DNA of 64,000 nucleotides, from NCBI GenBank assembly GCA_963920665.1, contig OY987266.1, forward strand, positions 24,106,248-24,170,247. Direction: 5' to 3'. The notes below the pieces were generated by a model. It saw only the letters and a list, made by a program, of their open reading frames with translations, was not told the origin of the DNA and ran no database searches. The position numbers and the translations under genes were made by a program. The DNA comes from Straminergon stramineum (lineage: Eukaryota; Streptophyta; Bryopsida; Hypnales; Calliergonaceae). Numbering within the stretch: position 1 is the stretch's first letter; the number at the start of each line of letters is the position of its first letter. Below, piece by piece: positions 27,236 through 39,777 of the stretch.

Positions 27236-27594
27236 TCTTCGTTTTTTTTCGTGAATGATGACAATTTCAGTCCTACAGAATGTTCTTCGTAATACGCAAT
27301 CACATTCCATGTGACTCCTATACCGAAAGACTTATCCACAGCTCTTTAGTCTTTCGAAAATCACTCTCCTACATCTGCTAAACTGATAGTGATGCAGACT
27401 TTTTGTCATCCATGTGTAGAACATCTTAAAAAAGACAGATTCTCCATTGAGAAGGTATACATCATTTGTCTCATACATTAGCTCTTGTTTTGAAATCAGG
27501 ATGCCTTGAGCATATCACGGTTCGTGTGTTGAAACGGTCTGCTCCTATGGCTATGGCTTTTCAGTTAGGTTTGCTGAGTGAAGTTATGCTAACC

Positions 27595-30500
27595 CTACTT
27601 CTTAGTAATCACATTAATATGGTCTCCAACACCAAATTGTGCTTTTGTGGTCGACGGGGTGGACAGAGTTGAGTCGCAGACAAAGTATGACCCAAAGTAC
27701 GCCTGCGAATTAGCAGACACAGTATGTCAAGAATATGGTCTATCTCGAGCAGATATATTTAGAAATTAAAGATGGCTACAATGTATATGCAACTATGTGG
27801 AAATACAAAAGTTACCTTTTTCACTTTCTCAAACTCGACGCCCACTTGGGGGCCTGACCTGAAAGAGAACATTGTCTGCATTACCAGTCTTGTCATTAGA
27901 AAAATGTTCCACTCTCCTTTGCAGTCAAGTTGACAAGTTCTAAGATTTCACCAAGATTCAAAGATCAAAGGTACAGGCACAAGATAGTACGACATTAATC
28001 AGAACATTGCATTGAAAGAACATCTACTATATACAAACGAATGTGTTATTCTCATATTATGGATTGCCAGCGGATTGAACCTCACTTTGTTTGGCTCAAC
28101 GTTGTCCAGGTCTGGCTTGTCCTGGTTGATTGTGGGTACCTGCCAAGGCGGAGAACACAAGAATTAAGGCTTGATCTGCAAACATATTCTTCAATCATCC
28201 TACAGCAATTCTTACCCTTCATTAATTCTTTCCACATGAAGGCAAAAGAAGTCTAGACTACCAGTGGACTTCGTAGAAATATCTTGCGCTTTTGATCCGT
28301 TTTCTGCAACATTCGACAATCGACCTTTCGCTACCTTGTGCATATGGGTATACGGCAAGGATGGTCTAGTACGTGATAATGTGGCCTTCCAACTTTTTGT
28401 TGTTGCTCTGTTCCTTACTTCTTCCTCTCAGTGCTACTGAGTGGAGCAGACATTACGTATCAATTCCTAGAATGGAGGGTAGACAAGCAGCTCACCTTAC
28501 AAATACCCCGTAGCAAGGCATAACTGAAGGTCAGCTGGTTGCCACTGTGCTTGATGGTAAATTGGCGCCACTTGTCTTCTTCAAAAGAAGGCGGCCCTCG
28601 CACAATCACGCTTTTGTCACAAAAGATATCAAGTTTAGGTCATGTGCAAATTTTTCATCGATCCGCAGCTTACAATCACCGTGTTTGAACAACATTATGC
28701 TATTAGTACGACTCCCAACTATTTCAGTAAGAGTAAATCAGGAACTAAGCCAAAGAACTGGGCTGAAACTGAAGGGCAGTCTTGGACTTACTTCGGACGA
28801 AAACGGTTCATAGGAAATGGGGCCGTGGGGAAATACGAGTTCACTTTATCAAGCGAAGCCTGCACAGCACAACAACAGGCTCACTAAGGCAGAGGATAAT
28901 GAAAGTCTAGGGGTCCTCCAATACTGACCCCTATTACCAACAGCAACTCATCTCTTCATACTTTACGTTGGGCTTGTTAGTAAGTGGTGCAAGCATGATT
29001 TGGCTAAATGTCTATGGACACTGATCATTGAGTGGAACTGGAGTTGTCTATGGTCGCTTATGGTGGTCTTCAACTTCTCACTTAGAATAATTGCTTTAGA
29101 AATATTTCATAAATTATTTCATACACAGATATAAGACCTCAAAGTTGGCTCTTGTACCCAAAGATCTCTCACACCTCAACACATTTTCCAATAATCGCAC
29201 CCCTACATACCTCAGATTCCTTGAAGTGATGCAAAATGAATCCTCTACCTAATATCACAGGCGCTGATTCTATCGTTCAAGTATTGACCGATACTGCTTG
29301 AGCAACACATTCTGTCTAGGGGTGAAAGTCGAATGGTACGGACCTCCGATACAAACAAGAACTGTCCAGTATTTTGAAACCCTGTAACGTATCCTTCAGG
29401 CGCCTCTTCTGCTTGTCTTTTCTCCTTCTGCTTGGCTTGTTTATAAAAGCAGTCAAAAAATGGTAAGAAGTCAGAAATGCTGTGAAAATCATTTCACTGG
29501 GTTCCAGCAGTAGCCATTGGCGCTGGTTTCTGTGCTCTAGGAATTTGAATGCTCCATCATATTATGCCCATTGCAAAGACTTTTTTTATTTGAATTCTAG
29601 GACCAAGATTCATGGTTTTAAAATGACCAATTTCATTGGACGTAATGTGAAAACTGTGACTCAGAAAGGGACAAATTCTATATCACCACAATCACTGAAT
29701 AAGAACGCTGCATGTTTTAGTCAAAAAATAGATAAAAATTAGACAAAAGATAGCCACCATGTGACCCACTCGAAAGTTCTTAGAAAAGTAAGAGATCCAA
29801 TTTAGAGGCTAAAAAGACATACTAGGATCAAATCGAACAAGGCGAACAGGCAGATCCAAGTAGCGACTGAACCATGCTGCAGCCTCAGGCCCTTCGTCTA
29901 CACCCTATCACCTCCACAAACACGGCGTCAATTTCTTTCCATATTGATGACTCAAACCTGCTGAACAGAATAAATCACAGAACCCGACATCCACTGGAGT
30001 AAGGAGGATCCACACAAACTAAGGTAGAGGCTACTAAAACCGTTAGGGACATGATCCCTTCTCCAGTACATATCTGATACTAACAGGGGTCTCAGTTCTT
30101 CCGATTTACTTGGTGCATGCATGACTAGGCTAAATGTCTACGGCTATTGATTTTTGAACGGGAAAAGGGGATGTCTTTCCTGCCTTGAATAGCGGTCTAC
30201 AACCTCCCATTTTGAGCGATCCCATAAGAAATTTGATAAAAACTTGACCTAAAGAGGGTTTGGCTTTTGTACCCTAAGTGACCCCTGCACATGCATGCTT
30301 GACGACGATGATGCATTAGAATACCTGTCCATGAAAGACGGATGGGAAGCCCACGTCCACAACATTGCCTCTCGATCGTCTTTGCAAGGGCACAGTCAGT
30401 GCCTTCATGCCCGGCGCATTGATCTCTGCCACATCCTCCAGATGTCAGCATTTCCACAGCTAAAAAAGAATTTTAGATTAATTCCCAGAGATTCCAAGAG

Positions 30501-31162
30501 CAGTGGGGACTGTGCACCCTCCTCTCCTGTGTAGAACTCTAGAATCAAACTAAAATATATTATAATCACTACAGAGACTTGGAAAATCATGGAGTTGGAA
30601 AATTTTCTATAACACAATTGAGAATGTGGCTTTGCAAGACTATCACGACGTCAATTTATGTACGAAAATGAAACTAGATTCTTTTCCATGAAGAGTTCGA
30701 AGGGCTGCTCAAGAATATTGCCGAAGGATACATTTGTGTGTACCTAAGGTGGCGTTGGATGGGACCGATTCCCCTCGCAGAGCAGCCGCAGGCAGCGAAG
30801 GCTGCACCAAAGCAAGCTTAGGCGCTCTGGACATGGTTATGGTCCTCCCATTGTCGGCTTTCACCACCATCCATTCTCTGTCAAGCAAGAACCCTGCATC
30901 ACCACCTCACTTGGCTATGAAAAACAAAACCCACAAACAAGAAAAATTTCTATTCAACCTCGAACGAGAAGTCTCAACATTGCCCTTCCTAACAATGCAA
31001 ATGCACGCTTCGAAATCTCAAACCAAGAAGCAGGGATGCATTTCAAGCATTGAACTGCGACGCTCTACCTGTGGAGGAGATTGCAGCGCTCGACACAGAC
31101 ACTCCCCTGCACGCTTTTACAGGGTACACCAAAATCTCCACAACTGTGTAGTCCACCCCCAT
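27595..31162 (-). CDS. MOSC-domain protein, mARC-like molybdenum-cofactor enzyme
   Basis: Plant members of this family carry an N-terminal MOSC_N beta-barrel and a C-terminal MOSC domain that binds molybdenum cofactor; animal mARC reduces N-hydroxylated compounds. Ten exons: 31162-31069, 30893-30744, 30425-30325, 29904-29823, 29435-29344, 28859-28792, 28610-28496, 28139-28081, 27858-27816 and 27702-27595, giving 303 residues (about 318 in Arabidopsis). Diagnostic blocks are YPVKACRG (13-20), LLDREWMVV, INAPGMKALTVPL, VDEGPEAAAWFSRYL, MNRFRPN (190-196), ICK-VPTINQ with C233 at the position I take for the Mo ligand, and a terminal YFGSYF...VGDHINV block. The upstream cysteine of the usual CxxCK is replaced. 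The exon 8 donor is uncertain: 28081 keeps frame with a weak donor, while the stronger site at 28086 would not. The exon 5 start is also tentative. Confidence 0.88.
28920..29215. repeat. Intronic dispersed repeat, family 3 copy 1
   Basis: Lies in MOSC intron 5 (28860-29343). It shares CAGCAACTCATCTCTTC, GCATGATTTGGCTAAATGTC and a CTTGTACCCAAAG-type end with copies at 30020-30295 and 34315-34600. Non-coding. Confidence 0.7.
30020..30295. repeat. Intronic dispersed repeat, family 3 copy 2
   Basis: Lies in MOSC intron 3. The block GCATGACTAGGCTAAATGTC and the TTTTGTACCCTAAGTGA end correspond to copy 1, in the same orientation. Confidence 0.65.
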
Positions 31163-33720
31163 CGTTGCTAAGCTGAGGATTCCCCACCAAATAGCTCTCT
31201 ATCTTCACTCTCACTGCAGACTTTCGACTCTGATGCTCTCTCTCTTATTATACCCGCCAATCCCAAACTGTCCCCAAATTTACGACTTAAGAAACAAAGC
31301 CGAATTACCCCTGGAGTCAGTCACATGTAGTACAATAGATTCTTTCAAATTCCGTCGTATTTTTGCATACTATACTTTTCTAGAATATCTACCAGGACAG
31401 GAATTGTCCAATTCTACCTTGACAGGAAGCTTCCGAGGGGCACTTTTGAGACGTGCTAAGTTTGTGGGGTAGCATGGCGTCTTGAAATAATTCTACACTT
31501 GGCAGTCTTGCGATTGATTCCATGAGGGACGTGAACTGCAATTGGTCATGATTGGATAAACTGCTCGTAGCGTAAAAAGCAAGAAAAATTCTGACAAGTA
31601 AAAAAGGCACGCCGTGGGTAGTAGTACCGATAGCCATTGCAGGTTGCGTGCTCCGCACTTTTGACAAGTCAAAGGGGTTTGGATGACGTGAATGCGAAGG
31701 GAGACATACTTCCTTCCTACCTTGCAAATATCAGAAATTACTTCTTGGGCTCCTCACCTTATTGAATTGTTGTTGGGATTGTCACTGCCGGGCCCAATGC
31801 AGAGATCACGTTACTCGTGCACTCCATTCGATGCATTTTCCTGGGCTCATGAAGGTCACCTGAGCGTTGGTGTCGTGACCTGCCCATCGCCACGTCCACG
31901 GCGACCGTTTCATGCAGGAGAACAATTTGTTGTAGAGAATCACTTGCAATGTTACGTGTGCAGGGTAAGGGGTTGTAAGGCATGGGACGGAAACTCCTTT
32001 GACTATGACGTTTGCGGTTCCGACGGGATGTCCTGTGAACCCACAGTTGTTTTTCTACGCATTTCAATTTTTTCTTGCACGGGTTTCAAGGTCGCGATGC
32101 TCAGGCTTCGAATTCCCCGGCGACGAAGGAATGCAGTCCTTGTCGTTTGTTCCATTCTTGTATGCTTTGATCATGGATGCATTACTACGTCTCCAGAGAT
32201 TCCACACCTGCGAACTACTTGGACAGTCATGCTTGCTTCTTGCGATTACTTGAATTTCCTGGTCTGCATTACATGAAATTGCGCGAGCTTTAGGGTTCAG
32301 GGATAATGAATCTTCGAACCTGATGAACGTCGTCTTCGGTTGGTTTACGGTAATTTGTGTGCACCATGATTTCACATGATGGAGCAATTGGCTTGAGCAG
32401 CCCCAAAGAGATGCTCGCGAGCGGCATGTCTCATCCAGATATACAGTATTTCTTGAACCATTCCGAGAACACGTCAGTGTGGAACAAGCGGCGCTCGCCG
32501 CCCCACTACGATGAACTCAGTTCGGTGGAATGGAGCACAAAAGTAGCTTCTCGCCCGCCAAATCAATCACAAGACTTAGTCTGCATGATGAATGTCAATA
32601 ATTTGGAACTTCGAAAATCCAAATTCAGTAATTCCCGAGTCTAAGGCCACATGCTGGAGTTCGAGAACACGTTTGTTGTAACATAAATTCCAGAGGGGGG
32701 GGTGAGAGCAAGAACTACAAGTGGGGTAAGTACGTCGAGGAATGAATAATCTCAAGGGTGCTCAATTTGATAGCAAAACAGGAAATCATGGAGCTAGAAT
32801 CGCTAGCTAATTTTGAGCAGAGACAGCGTTCGCAACTGCCACAAATCCTGAATGATGAGGGTCATGTCAAGGAACCTTATTGCACTTACAAATTTTGTTT
32901 CATACCATTTCACTTGATTAATTCCCTAAGAAGATGCTCACATTTGGGGTGTCAGAGCAAGAAGGCAATCTAACAATCATGTTCCAAAATCTGCAAGGGG
33001 CCTAGTTCTTTGACGAAAGAAGAATCAGGTTGTGCCCAAATTTGTAACAAAATCGGGAATTGAAGGGTCTGACACCCCCTATGCATGTGTTTGATTCCAC
33101 GCCGTCTGAGAGTGACTTTTACACCATGATTCTTGCCACTCAACCAGAGCTGAAAATCCAAAGGGGAAGACTAGTTCACCGATACTTCTCTGTCAACCAC
33201 TTGCGAGGCACTTCACATTAGCACATGCACCATTCATTCCCTACGAAATGATTCGTGAGCGGTTCAATGTATATATGATTTGAATTAGATGTTTGCAATG
33301 GCGTTTCTGGAATACAGACGAGAAAAGGGAGTTGAATCGAAGCTCCACACCAGCAGCCAGCAGCTTCATTGCAAAACCGGGTGCCCGGCCATTTTGGAGG
33401 ATCGGTAATTCCTGTACCGCTACTTACTGCCCTCACTTCGTTTTTTATCACTAGATCCCTCTATTGAGCACAAGGGGTGGTGTGTTTGCCAGAGTGCAAA
33501 CTCCACAGCAAATCAGGGCCTTCAAATGAAGAAGCAGTGAGAAATTTGACGTACTCAAAGGGTAAAACTACAAAACTGCTCAACCTACACCTTCAAGATG
33601 CATCTGAAGTATCCCAACTGTATGGCCACCTCCGATTTCAGCAAATTCATAACCTTCATTTGGAATGCGGAAACCTGGTTTCTGTATCCAACACTCCAGC
33701 AGGGCCTGTGGAGACCACCA
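31163..33720. other. Intergenic region between MOSC and USP-like genes, no recognised gene
   Basis: Moderately GC-rich. The MOSC gene promoter should lie in the first part. Two plus-strand open stretches (31692-32276 and 32357-32644) have less biased composition than spacer ORFs, but I recognise no domain and see no consistent splicing between them. They could be remnants of a gene, a non-coding transcript, or chance. Confidence 0.4.
32946..33078. mobile_element. Short TIR element (GGGGTGTCAGA), second copy
   Basis: GGGGTGTCAGA at 32946-32956 and its complement TCTGACACCCC at 33068-33078 bound 133 bp. The termini match the NSUN6 intron element at 25788-25961; the interiors differ. Confidence 0.7.
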
Positions 33721-36700
33721 CTATGCAGCCAAAGCGGTGGGGAGGTTATTAGATTCTCCGGTTCTGTTTCTTGCATATGAACCGAATTGGTGACCCAACC
33801 CTGCAGCCTCGTAGACTAAAGCTTCAGCTTCCGGGTTTGGCTTGGGACTGTCAAAGGAAAAACTTTCTTCAAGCACCTCGGCCACGGCCTCATCTTCTTC
33901 CTGCACCACAGGTCTGGGAGACCCTAAGTTGGAGCTCGTGCGGGAGCTGCCCATGACTGAGGCAGGGCTATGGCGAAGTGACCCAGTGCTGCGCCTGGAG
34001 CCGAACAGCTTCGACCACATGGTGGGGGAATCCGAGCTCATGGAGCCGGAGTCGGAGGATGAGTCCGAGGAGTGTGCAAGCGTGCAGCCCGTTTTGTCCG
34101 CAACAGCTCCTTGGCCAAAGAGGGAAATGGTCTCCACCCTGACACCGTCACTGCGGAGCCGGAGAATGCGGCAGCAGAGGTTATCCTCGTAGTATTTCCT
34201 GTTCTTCATTGCATTCCTGTCGCAGAAAATAGTACTCTATGTTAATAATTGATGCAAAACCTGTGTAAACATCAAAGATGATGCCATGAGGCAAAGGGAA
34301 CTAAAAGAGTTAGAGACCTGATCGTGTCTCTTATGCTGGCTCCTTTTACCCACAGCAACTCATCTCTTCCAATCAACACAGGGTTGGCCTTCAATTAGCA
34401 AGTAGGGTGTATGAAAGCATGACTTGGCTAAATCAGTCGATGACCACTGATCAATGAACGGAGAAACGGTTGTCTACGATTGTTTTAATAGTGGTAAAGG
34501 AAATCATCCAATACATTGAGTGATAATTTCAACAATTTGGTCTCACGAGAGTTTGACTCTCGTAGTACCCAAAGTCGGATATTGAGTGATCTCCCAATGA
34601 AATCACGCTCGTACATTGATGTTGAAAATGCTTAAAGTGACGGAAAGTGTATCCTCTACCGAAGTTCGCGACAGAAGACAGGAAGCGGAGATCTGCACTG
34701 GCGTATGCTTCACCGTCAACATGGGTGAAGGTAACTTACTTGTCAAAGATGGCACAGTTGGCTTGGAAATCAATAATCTCCTTGGCAATCAGCGCTCTGG
34801 GGTTTGATCCTGGCAACACTTTCACATCCAATTGGATCTGAAGCACACAAAATAATGAAACACTTCTCATTACAACCAGAAGGGCAATCCCAAGTAAATA
34901 AGCTTCACTCACTATGAACCAGATTCACACAGCAATGATATTCCTGAAACAGTTCACACAACTTCCCCGCTACTAAACATAGAAATTTCCATTAGAGATA
35001 CAATGATGGGTTTTAGACCCTGATTAATTTCCCTCGACAGAACATGTTCATATAATTAGTTATACTGATAAGGAAATCACAAACTGTGCCATCAAAGCAT
35101 TGTAACAGTGCGATGGTGTCGCTGTTGAGATTATTGTTATGACATTTTCAAAAAGTGGTTAAAAGGAGTAGTGACACTTGATGAAATGCATGGGAACATC
35201 ATGTTGTGGGGCATTTCAATTACTTTTTTTGTCTACTGATTTAAATGCAGGCTTTGGCAATTCCATTGAGTAGGATGTAAGAAAAGAACTCATCACAGAA
35301 AGAAATAAAGGAATGAGAGAAAAACACACACCTTCTTCGTTTCACAATGTTGCAAGCGATTAGTATCTTTAAGCTTGCTCTCGATGGCATTCTTTTTTTG
35401 AAGAATCGAATGTTTGATTATTGATTGATTGACACCACCGAACTGCTTCAGATCCGCCGCCATCTTCATTCCCACTGCACGCGAAGGCACACAAATCACG
35501 TCAATGTCAACGTCGACTTCTCGTTGCTCTTTAATTTCCTAGTTCACTTAATCTTTGGTGTCAGATTGGGTTGCAGGGAGATTCCTTTGCTTCCCAGGCT
35601 ATTCCAAACTTAATGTCTAACTTCGTGGTCAACTCCCTCATCGGTGTAAGCATCAAGGGCCACAGGAGCTTGGAGATTGTTGGTGTACAGAACAATGGTC
35701 ATGCGATAAGGGGAGAGATTGAAAAAGGGTTTGGAAGATCACTGATCCCTAACCTCTTTCCCCTGATCATTTGATGACAAAATCTGGCAGTACAAGACAT
35801 TAACAATTTCCAAACCGTTCACAGGCCCTCGATGCATACTCTAATGGGAGACAGCCGATTCGGGCACCACAATATTAGACTAAACTTTGAATAAACAGGG
35901 AAGCCAAGACCAACAAATGGAATCAGCTTCATTCCCCTACGAAAGATCAAAACTGCAACAGGAATCGCAACCCTCCAAAAATTCGTCATGTCTTTTGTTC
36001 CCACAAAACTTCCAATAAGAGGTGCCAGTGTGTAAGATTTCCATTCCGCAGTCCTCAAATCCTCAAACAAAACCTGAAAACTCGAAGGCCAGTATTTTGA
36101 CACGAAATAGGAACTCAGAATTGCGCAGGGCTCAAAATGGAAGGAGAGAATATTGCAATTGGCGTTACACATTTTGACACTTTAATAAGCCTCACGAAAT
36201 GCATGTACTGAGCAAACTTGACCACTGGCAACACAGACACAGTTGCTGCCAACATACGAAAAAAAAAGATTTTGCCTGGAGTGCTTGCATTTGTGCTTTT
36301 ATCTGCAATAAAAATCATTTCATTTATGAAAAAAGAAAGGGATGCAATGAGACTCACTGGGGCTCATGATCTGCTCCAAGAAGGCCACCACCAGAATGGC
36401 ATCCCCTTCCGCGACTGCATAGTCTCTGAGAGCCACGTCCACCGCCGCAGTGGCGAACTTCTTCTCCGCGTCGTGCACAATCACCACTTTGTTTCTATTC
36501 CCCTTCGCCGGCTCCTCCTCCGGAAGACTCTCTAGCATAGGCTCTATCGCAGCAGCTGGCACTTTGTCTGGTGACGAAGGAAGTTTCAACCCAGTAAGGG
36601 CACTTGTGGGTTGCTTCTCGTCTTGAGGATTGGTAACAACTGAGATAACAACTGGTGGCGATGGCTTGGCAGTCTCGCGCTCTCTCTCCGCGAATCGCTT

Positions 36701-37012
36701 GTATGACTGCATCGGGTAGAGAATGTCATCGGTAGGATCCGACGAAGACGACAGAAGTGCAACACAAGAACCCGGATTCTCGAATTGGCTGGGATCTGGT
36801 AGTGGGTAAGCCTTCCTCTCGGGAATCATGCTTCTTGACTGTCGGAGAGTGCGTCGTGACTTCGACGCGGTGAGCGTTTTTTCATGGTCATGAGAAAGTG
36901 AGGGTAAGGAGCCTGGTGCTGTGAGACGGTCGCTTGGAGTGTTTGAAGATGGGTGCTGGCTGGTGTTGGACCATGTCGTCGAACGGTGATGCCCTCCCGG
37001 TGCGTCCGCCAT
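33721..37012 (-). CDS. USP-like protein (adenine nucleotide alpha-hydrolase fold), plant-specific type
   Basis: Four exons: 37012-36358, 35474-35332, 34837-34740 and 34216-33721. Phases 1, 0 and 2 match, giving 463 residues. The ATG at 37012 has good context (ATCATGGCG). Residues 1-170 are Ser/Pro-rich and look disordered. A USP-type beta-alpha start, VVIVHDAEKKFATAAVDVAL, lies at 176-195, followed by GDAILVVAFLEQ. After a charged helix come VKVLPGSNPRALIAKEI and ANCAIFDKNAMKNRKYYEDNLCCRILRL. This last block resembles the V-LDR..K...K.Y...L.C.I segment of plant USP-like proteins. The C-terminal 130 residues are Ser/Glu-rich. I see no typical GxxGxxxxxxxxxGS nucleotide loop, so binding may be lost. 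Biochemical role unknown; family assignment is moderately secure. Confidence 0.82.
34315..34600. repeat. Intronic dispersed repeat, family 3 copy 3
   Basis: Lies in intron 3 (34217-34739) of the USP-like gene. CAGCAACTCATCTCTTCC and GCATGACTTGGCTAAAT match the MOSC intron copies. A short perfect hairpin (ACGAGAG...CTCTCGT) sits near its end. Confidence 0.7.
35475..36357. other. USP-like gene intron 1, contains unexplained open stretches
   Basis: An 883-bp intron. A plus-strand frame (35571-35774) and overlapping minus-strand frames (35819-36357) are open and not strongly AT-biased. None matches a family I know, and I leave them unannotated as genes. Confidence 0.5.
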
Positions 37013-38130
37013 GATTCCCACAGACTAAATTTCAGCTGAACTAGCTAACACATGGCTGAACTCAAGGCTAACCGCGAGAAGAAAAAACTTATGCCCACGC
37101 TAAATCTCCGACATATATGCGAAAAAAGGTGAGAGAAGAGGAAAATGTACGCCGACACGAAAAGCTCCGCAAAGAAAGAGGAGAGGAGCCTACGGCTGCC
37201 TCAAAAAAATCGCCATTGCAATGACTTCAAGAAATGCTCCCAAAAATGTCTACTGCAAAAATAAAATAAGAGAGTGATGCGCAAGTATCCGACAGTACGC
37301 GCTTCCCCTCGCTCTACGGCGATCTACCAACATGTCACGGAAACGTGCATTTCCCAGAACCAAAATTCAGACGAATTTCTGGTTTTCCGTCCAAATCGAA
37401 GAGTTCGACGCGGTTCTGTCAGAATCGTCGATCAATTATCTCATAATTCTTTCTTAGTGAGCCTGAACTAATAGCACTTGCGTCAATGAATATAGACACT
37501 TGCTTAGCTTGCTCTCTGCGCCACTCGCTGCTCCTCCTTACCCACCTTCGAAACAGCAAAAAAAAAAAAAGACTTTTACAAATTCACTCAAATGAGAGAG
37601 ACAAAATTTCACTCTCTCTCCAGAGGCCAAAAATTCGCACTCTATGGTGCGCGCTTGTCACCCTCGCAAACATAAATTCAACTCCACAAACACCGACAAG
37701 TTCTGTAAAGAAAAATCCTCGCACGCTGCGACACTCAAAAACTGGGGAAAATCTGAGAGAACGAGAGCACTTTCCAAGGTTCGACTCGAAATGCACCACG
37801 AAGATCGCTTGTGCGATCAAATTGAGCAGCAGCAGCGCAGCAACTCAGGTGTGCCTGGGGCCGAAGTTCATTCATCCATGTGAATCGTTTTTTTCTGTTC
37901 ATCCGGTTGGGTCATTCCGTGGTGGGAGTCCCATTGTGGTTTTTTTATGAGTGGGTGGTTGGGGGATTTGTACTAAAGATGGTTATGTTTGCCGAAGTTT
38001 GGGAACTACCCTTACCTCTCCGTCTTTGTGCCCTTTGCTTGGGAAGGGTAAAACTGAGTAGTTCCCAAAAGAGTTTTGGGTACAGTAAATTTTATTCTCT
38101 TTTAACCTTTTGATCTGGAGATACAGGCCT
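37013..38130. other. 5' flank of the USP-like gene
   Basis: No gene recognised. Moderate GC for about 1.1 kb, presumably promoter and 5' UTR; A-run at 37558-37571. Open frames on both strands overlap each other and look random. Confidence 0.5.
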
Positions 38131-38176
38131 TCAGGGTACAGTAATTTTGTCTGCAGCTACAACTTGTATAACACTA

Positions 38177-39777
38177 TTAACCCCTAAATGGATGATTGGG
38201 TTTGTTTCTTGACTAGCTCTTGTAACAAGCATAATTCTTCAAGTATAATTCCTCAAGCATAATCCTTCAAGCATAATTCCTCATTTGTGTTGAATAATTT
38301 TGAAGATCACCACCATTGAAATAAAAAGAAGACTTATGTAGCTTTCTTATGGAAAAAAGATTGACGAAATTGCATGATTTTTGAGAAAATGCCATTGTTG
38401 ACAAGATTGGTGAAAGATGTTTAGTTAGGTGGTACTTTGTACATATGTTAAGATCAGAATGCTCAAATTGAAATGCTCAAAAGTACTTAACCTCTAAAAG
38501 CCCAAAGTTTTTTGGGCTGTGAAAACATCATTGTTTTTGAACTGTTATAGATTTAAATGCCACTAAGGTATAGAAATCTCAACAATACAATCTTGTAGTG
38601 TACATGTTGTAGATGAGATGAATCAACTTTGGAGTCATTTGGCCATGTAGATTGCAAGATTATAATGTTTTAGTGTTGAAAAAGGATGGTGAAATTTTCC
38701 TAGAAACACATTTGGAGGTGAAATTTGATTTCTAAACCTACTCAAATGAAAAAACTTTAAACAATAAAGTGATTCAAAATCAGCATACAAACACATTGGT
38801 GAAAGAAAATATCATGAAATTGACTCATTGAGCATGCAAGATGGCTTTGAAATGTCAAAAAAATAGCAAGAAAAGTTGCAAAAAACACATCTAAGGCTGA
38901 ACCTCCTATAGTTCTACTAAAATATTTCTTAGTCACTCATAACTTCATGGATTGATATGAAATTTTAGCCTCGAATACTAGACTAGTATGGGCAACTTTT
39001 CTAAAAACAATTTTTGGAAACAAACGTTGTATGAAGAAGAAACAAGCCGCCAAAATTCATTGTAATCGAAAAATGTTGAGATTTTGGACTTTGAATTGCT
39101 CCCAAACATTCAAAACATCTTGGATTGACATGAAATTATTACCACGATAACTAGAATTCAAGGGGAACATAACCCAACAAATTTTATTGAAAACAAAAAT
39201 TAGATGAAGGAGATACAAGACACCGAAGTGGCAACCATCAAATGCAATTTAGTGAACTCAAATTGAACTTGTGAATTTCAATTGGCTTCCAAAAAATCAG
39301 TACATCTTGGATTGATTTGAAAATTTTACTACACAAACCATAAGAGAGAGTGCAAATTTTACAATAAGTTTTATTGAATTTGCACATTAGATGCAAAAGT
39401 TACAACACTTTGATTTGGACACGAAATTGTGTGAGGACACTTTCAATCCCCTAGGGCGTTTAAGGATTAAACTCAGACTTTTTCCCATAGGTACATATTA
39501 TCGTGATTTTGATTTGTAATTTTTTCAAAATCATTTTGAAGTGTGGTAAAAAAAGATATGAGGATTTGAAATGATGATCTGTAATGCCTTCTCCATTCTC
39601 CAAAATCACAAAATCAATCATTTTTTTATTTGAGTGCATTGACTCATTTAGGTAATAAAATCATGTAGGGTCTCTTTCAATATCGTTCACAAATTGTTAA
39701 TGAAGTTCACATTTCAAATTTTTTGCAAATGTAGTTGTAGAAGCCACTTTATGGCTTTGTGGTCCTTTAGTGATTAA
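38177..39777. mobile_element. Nested family 1 TIR elements (copy D)
   Basis: Outer tips are TTAA-CCCCTAAATGG at 38177 and GTCCTTTAGTGA-TTAA at 39777. Inner tips are TTAA-CCTCTAAAAGCCC at 38487 and GGGCGTTTAAGGA-TTAA at 39470. The inner 984-bp unit matches the 920-950-bp length class of copies A-C and is older (tips more diverged). The outer pair may be a separate insertion or chance. Confidence 0.55.

Noticed and set aside
35571..36357. Possible gene within USP-like intron 1
   Set aside because: Open frames on both strands overlap and match nothing I know; splice sites on either side fit a plain intron.
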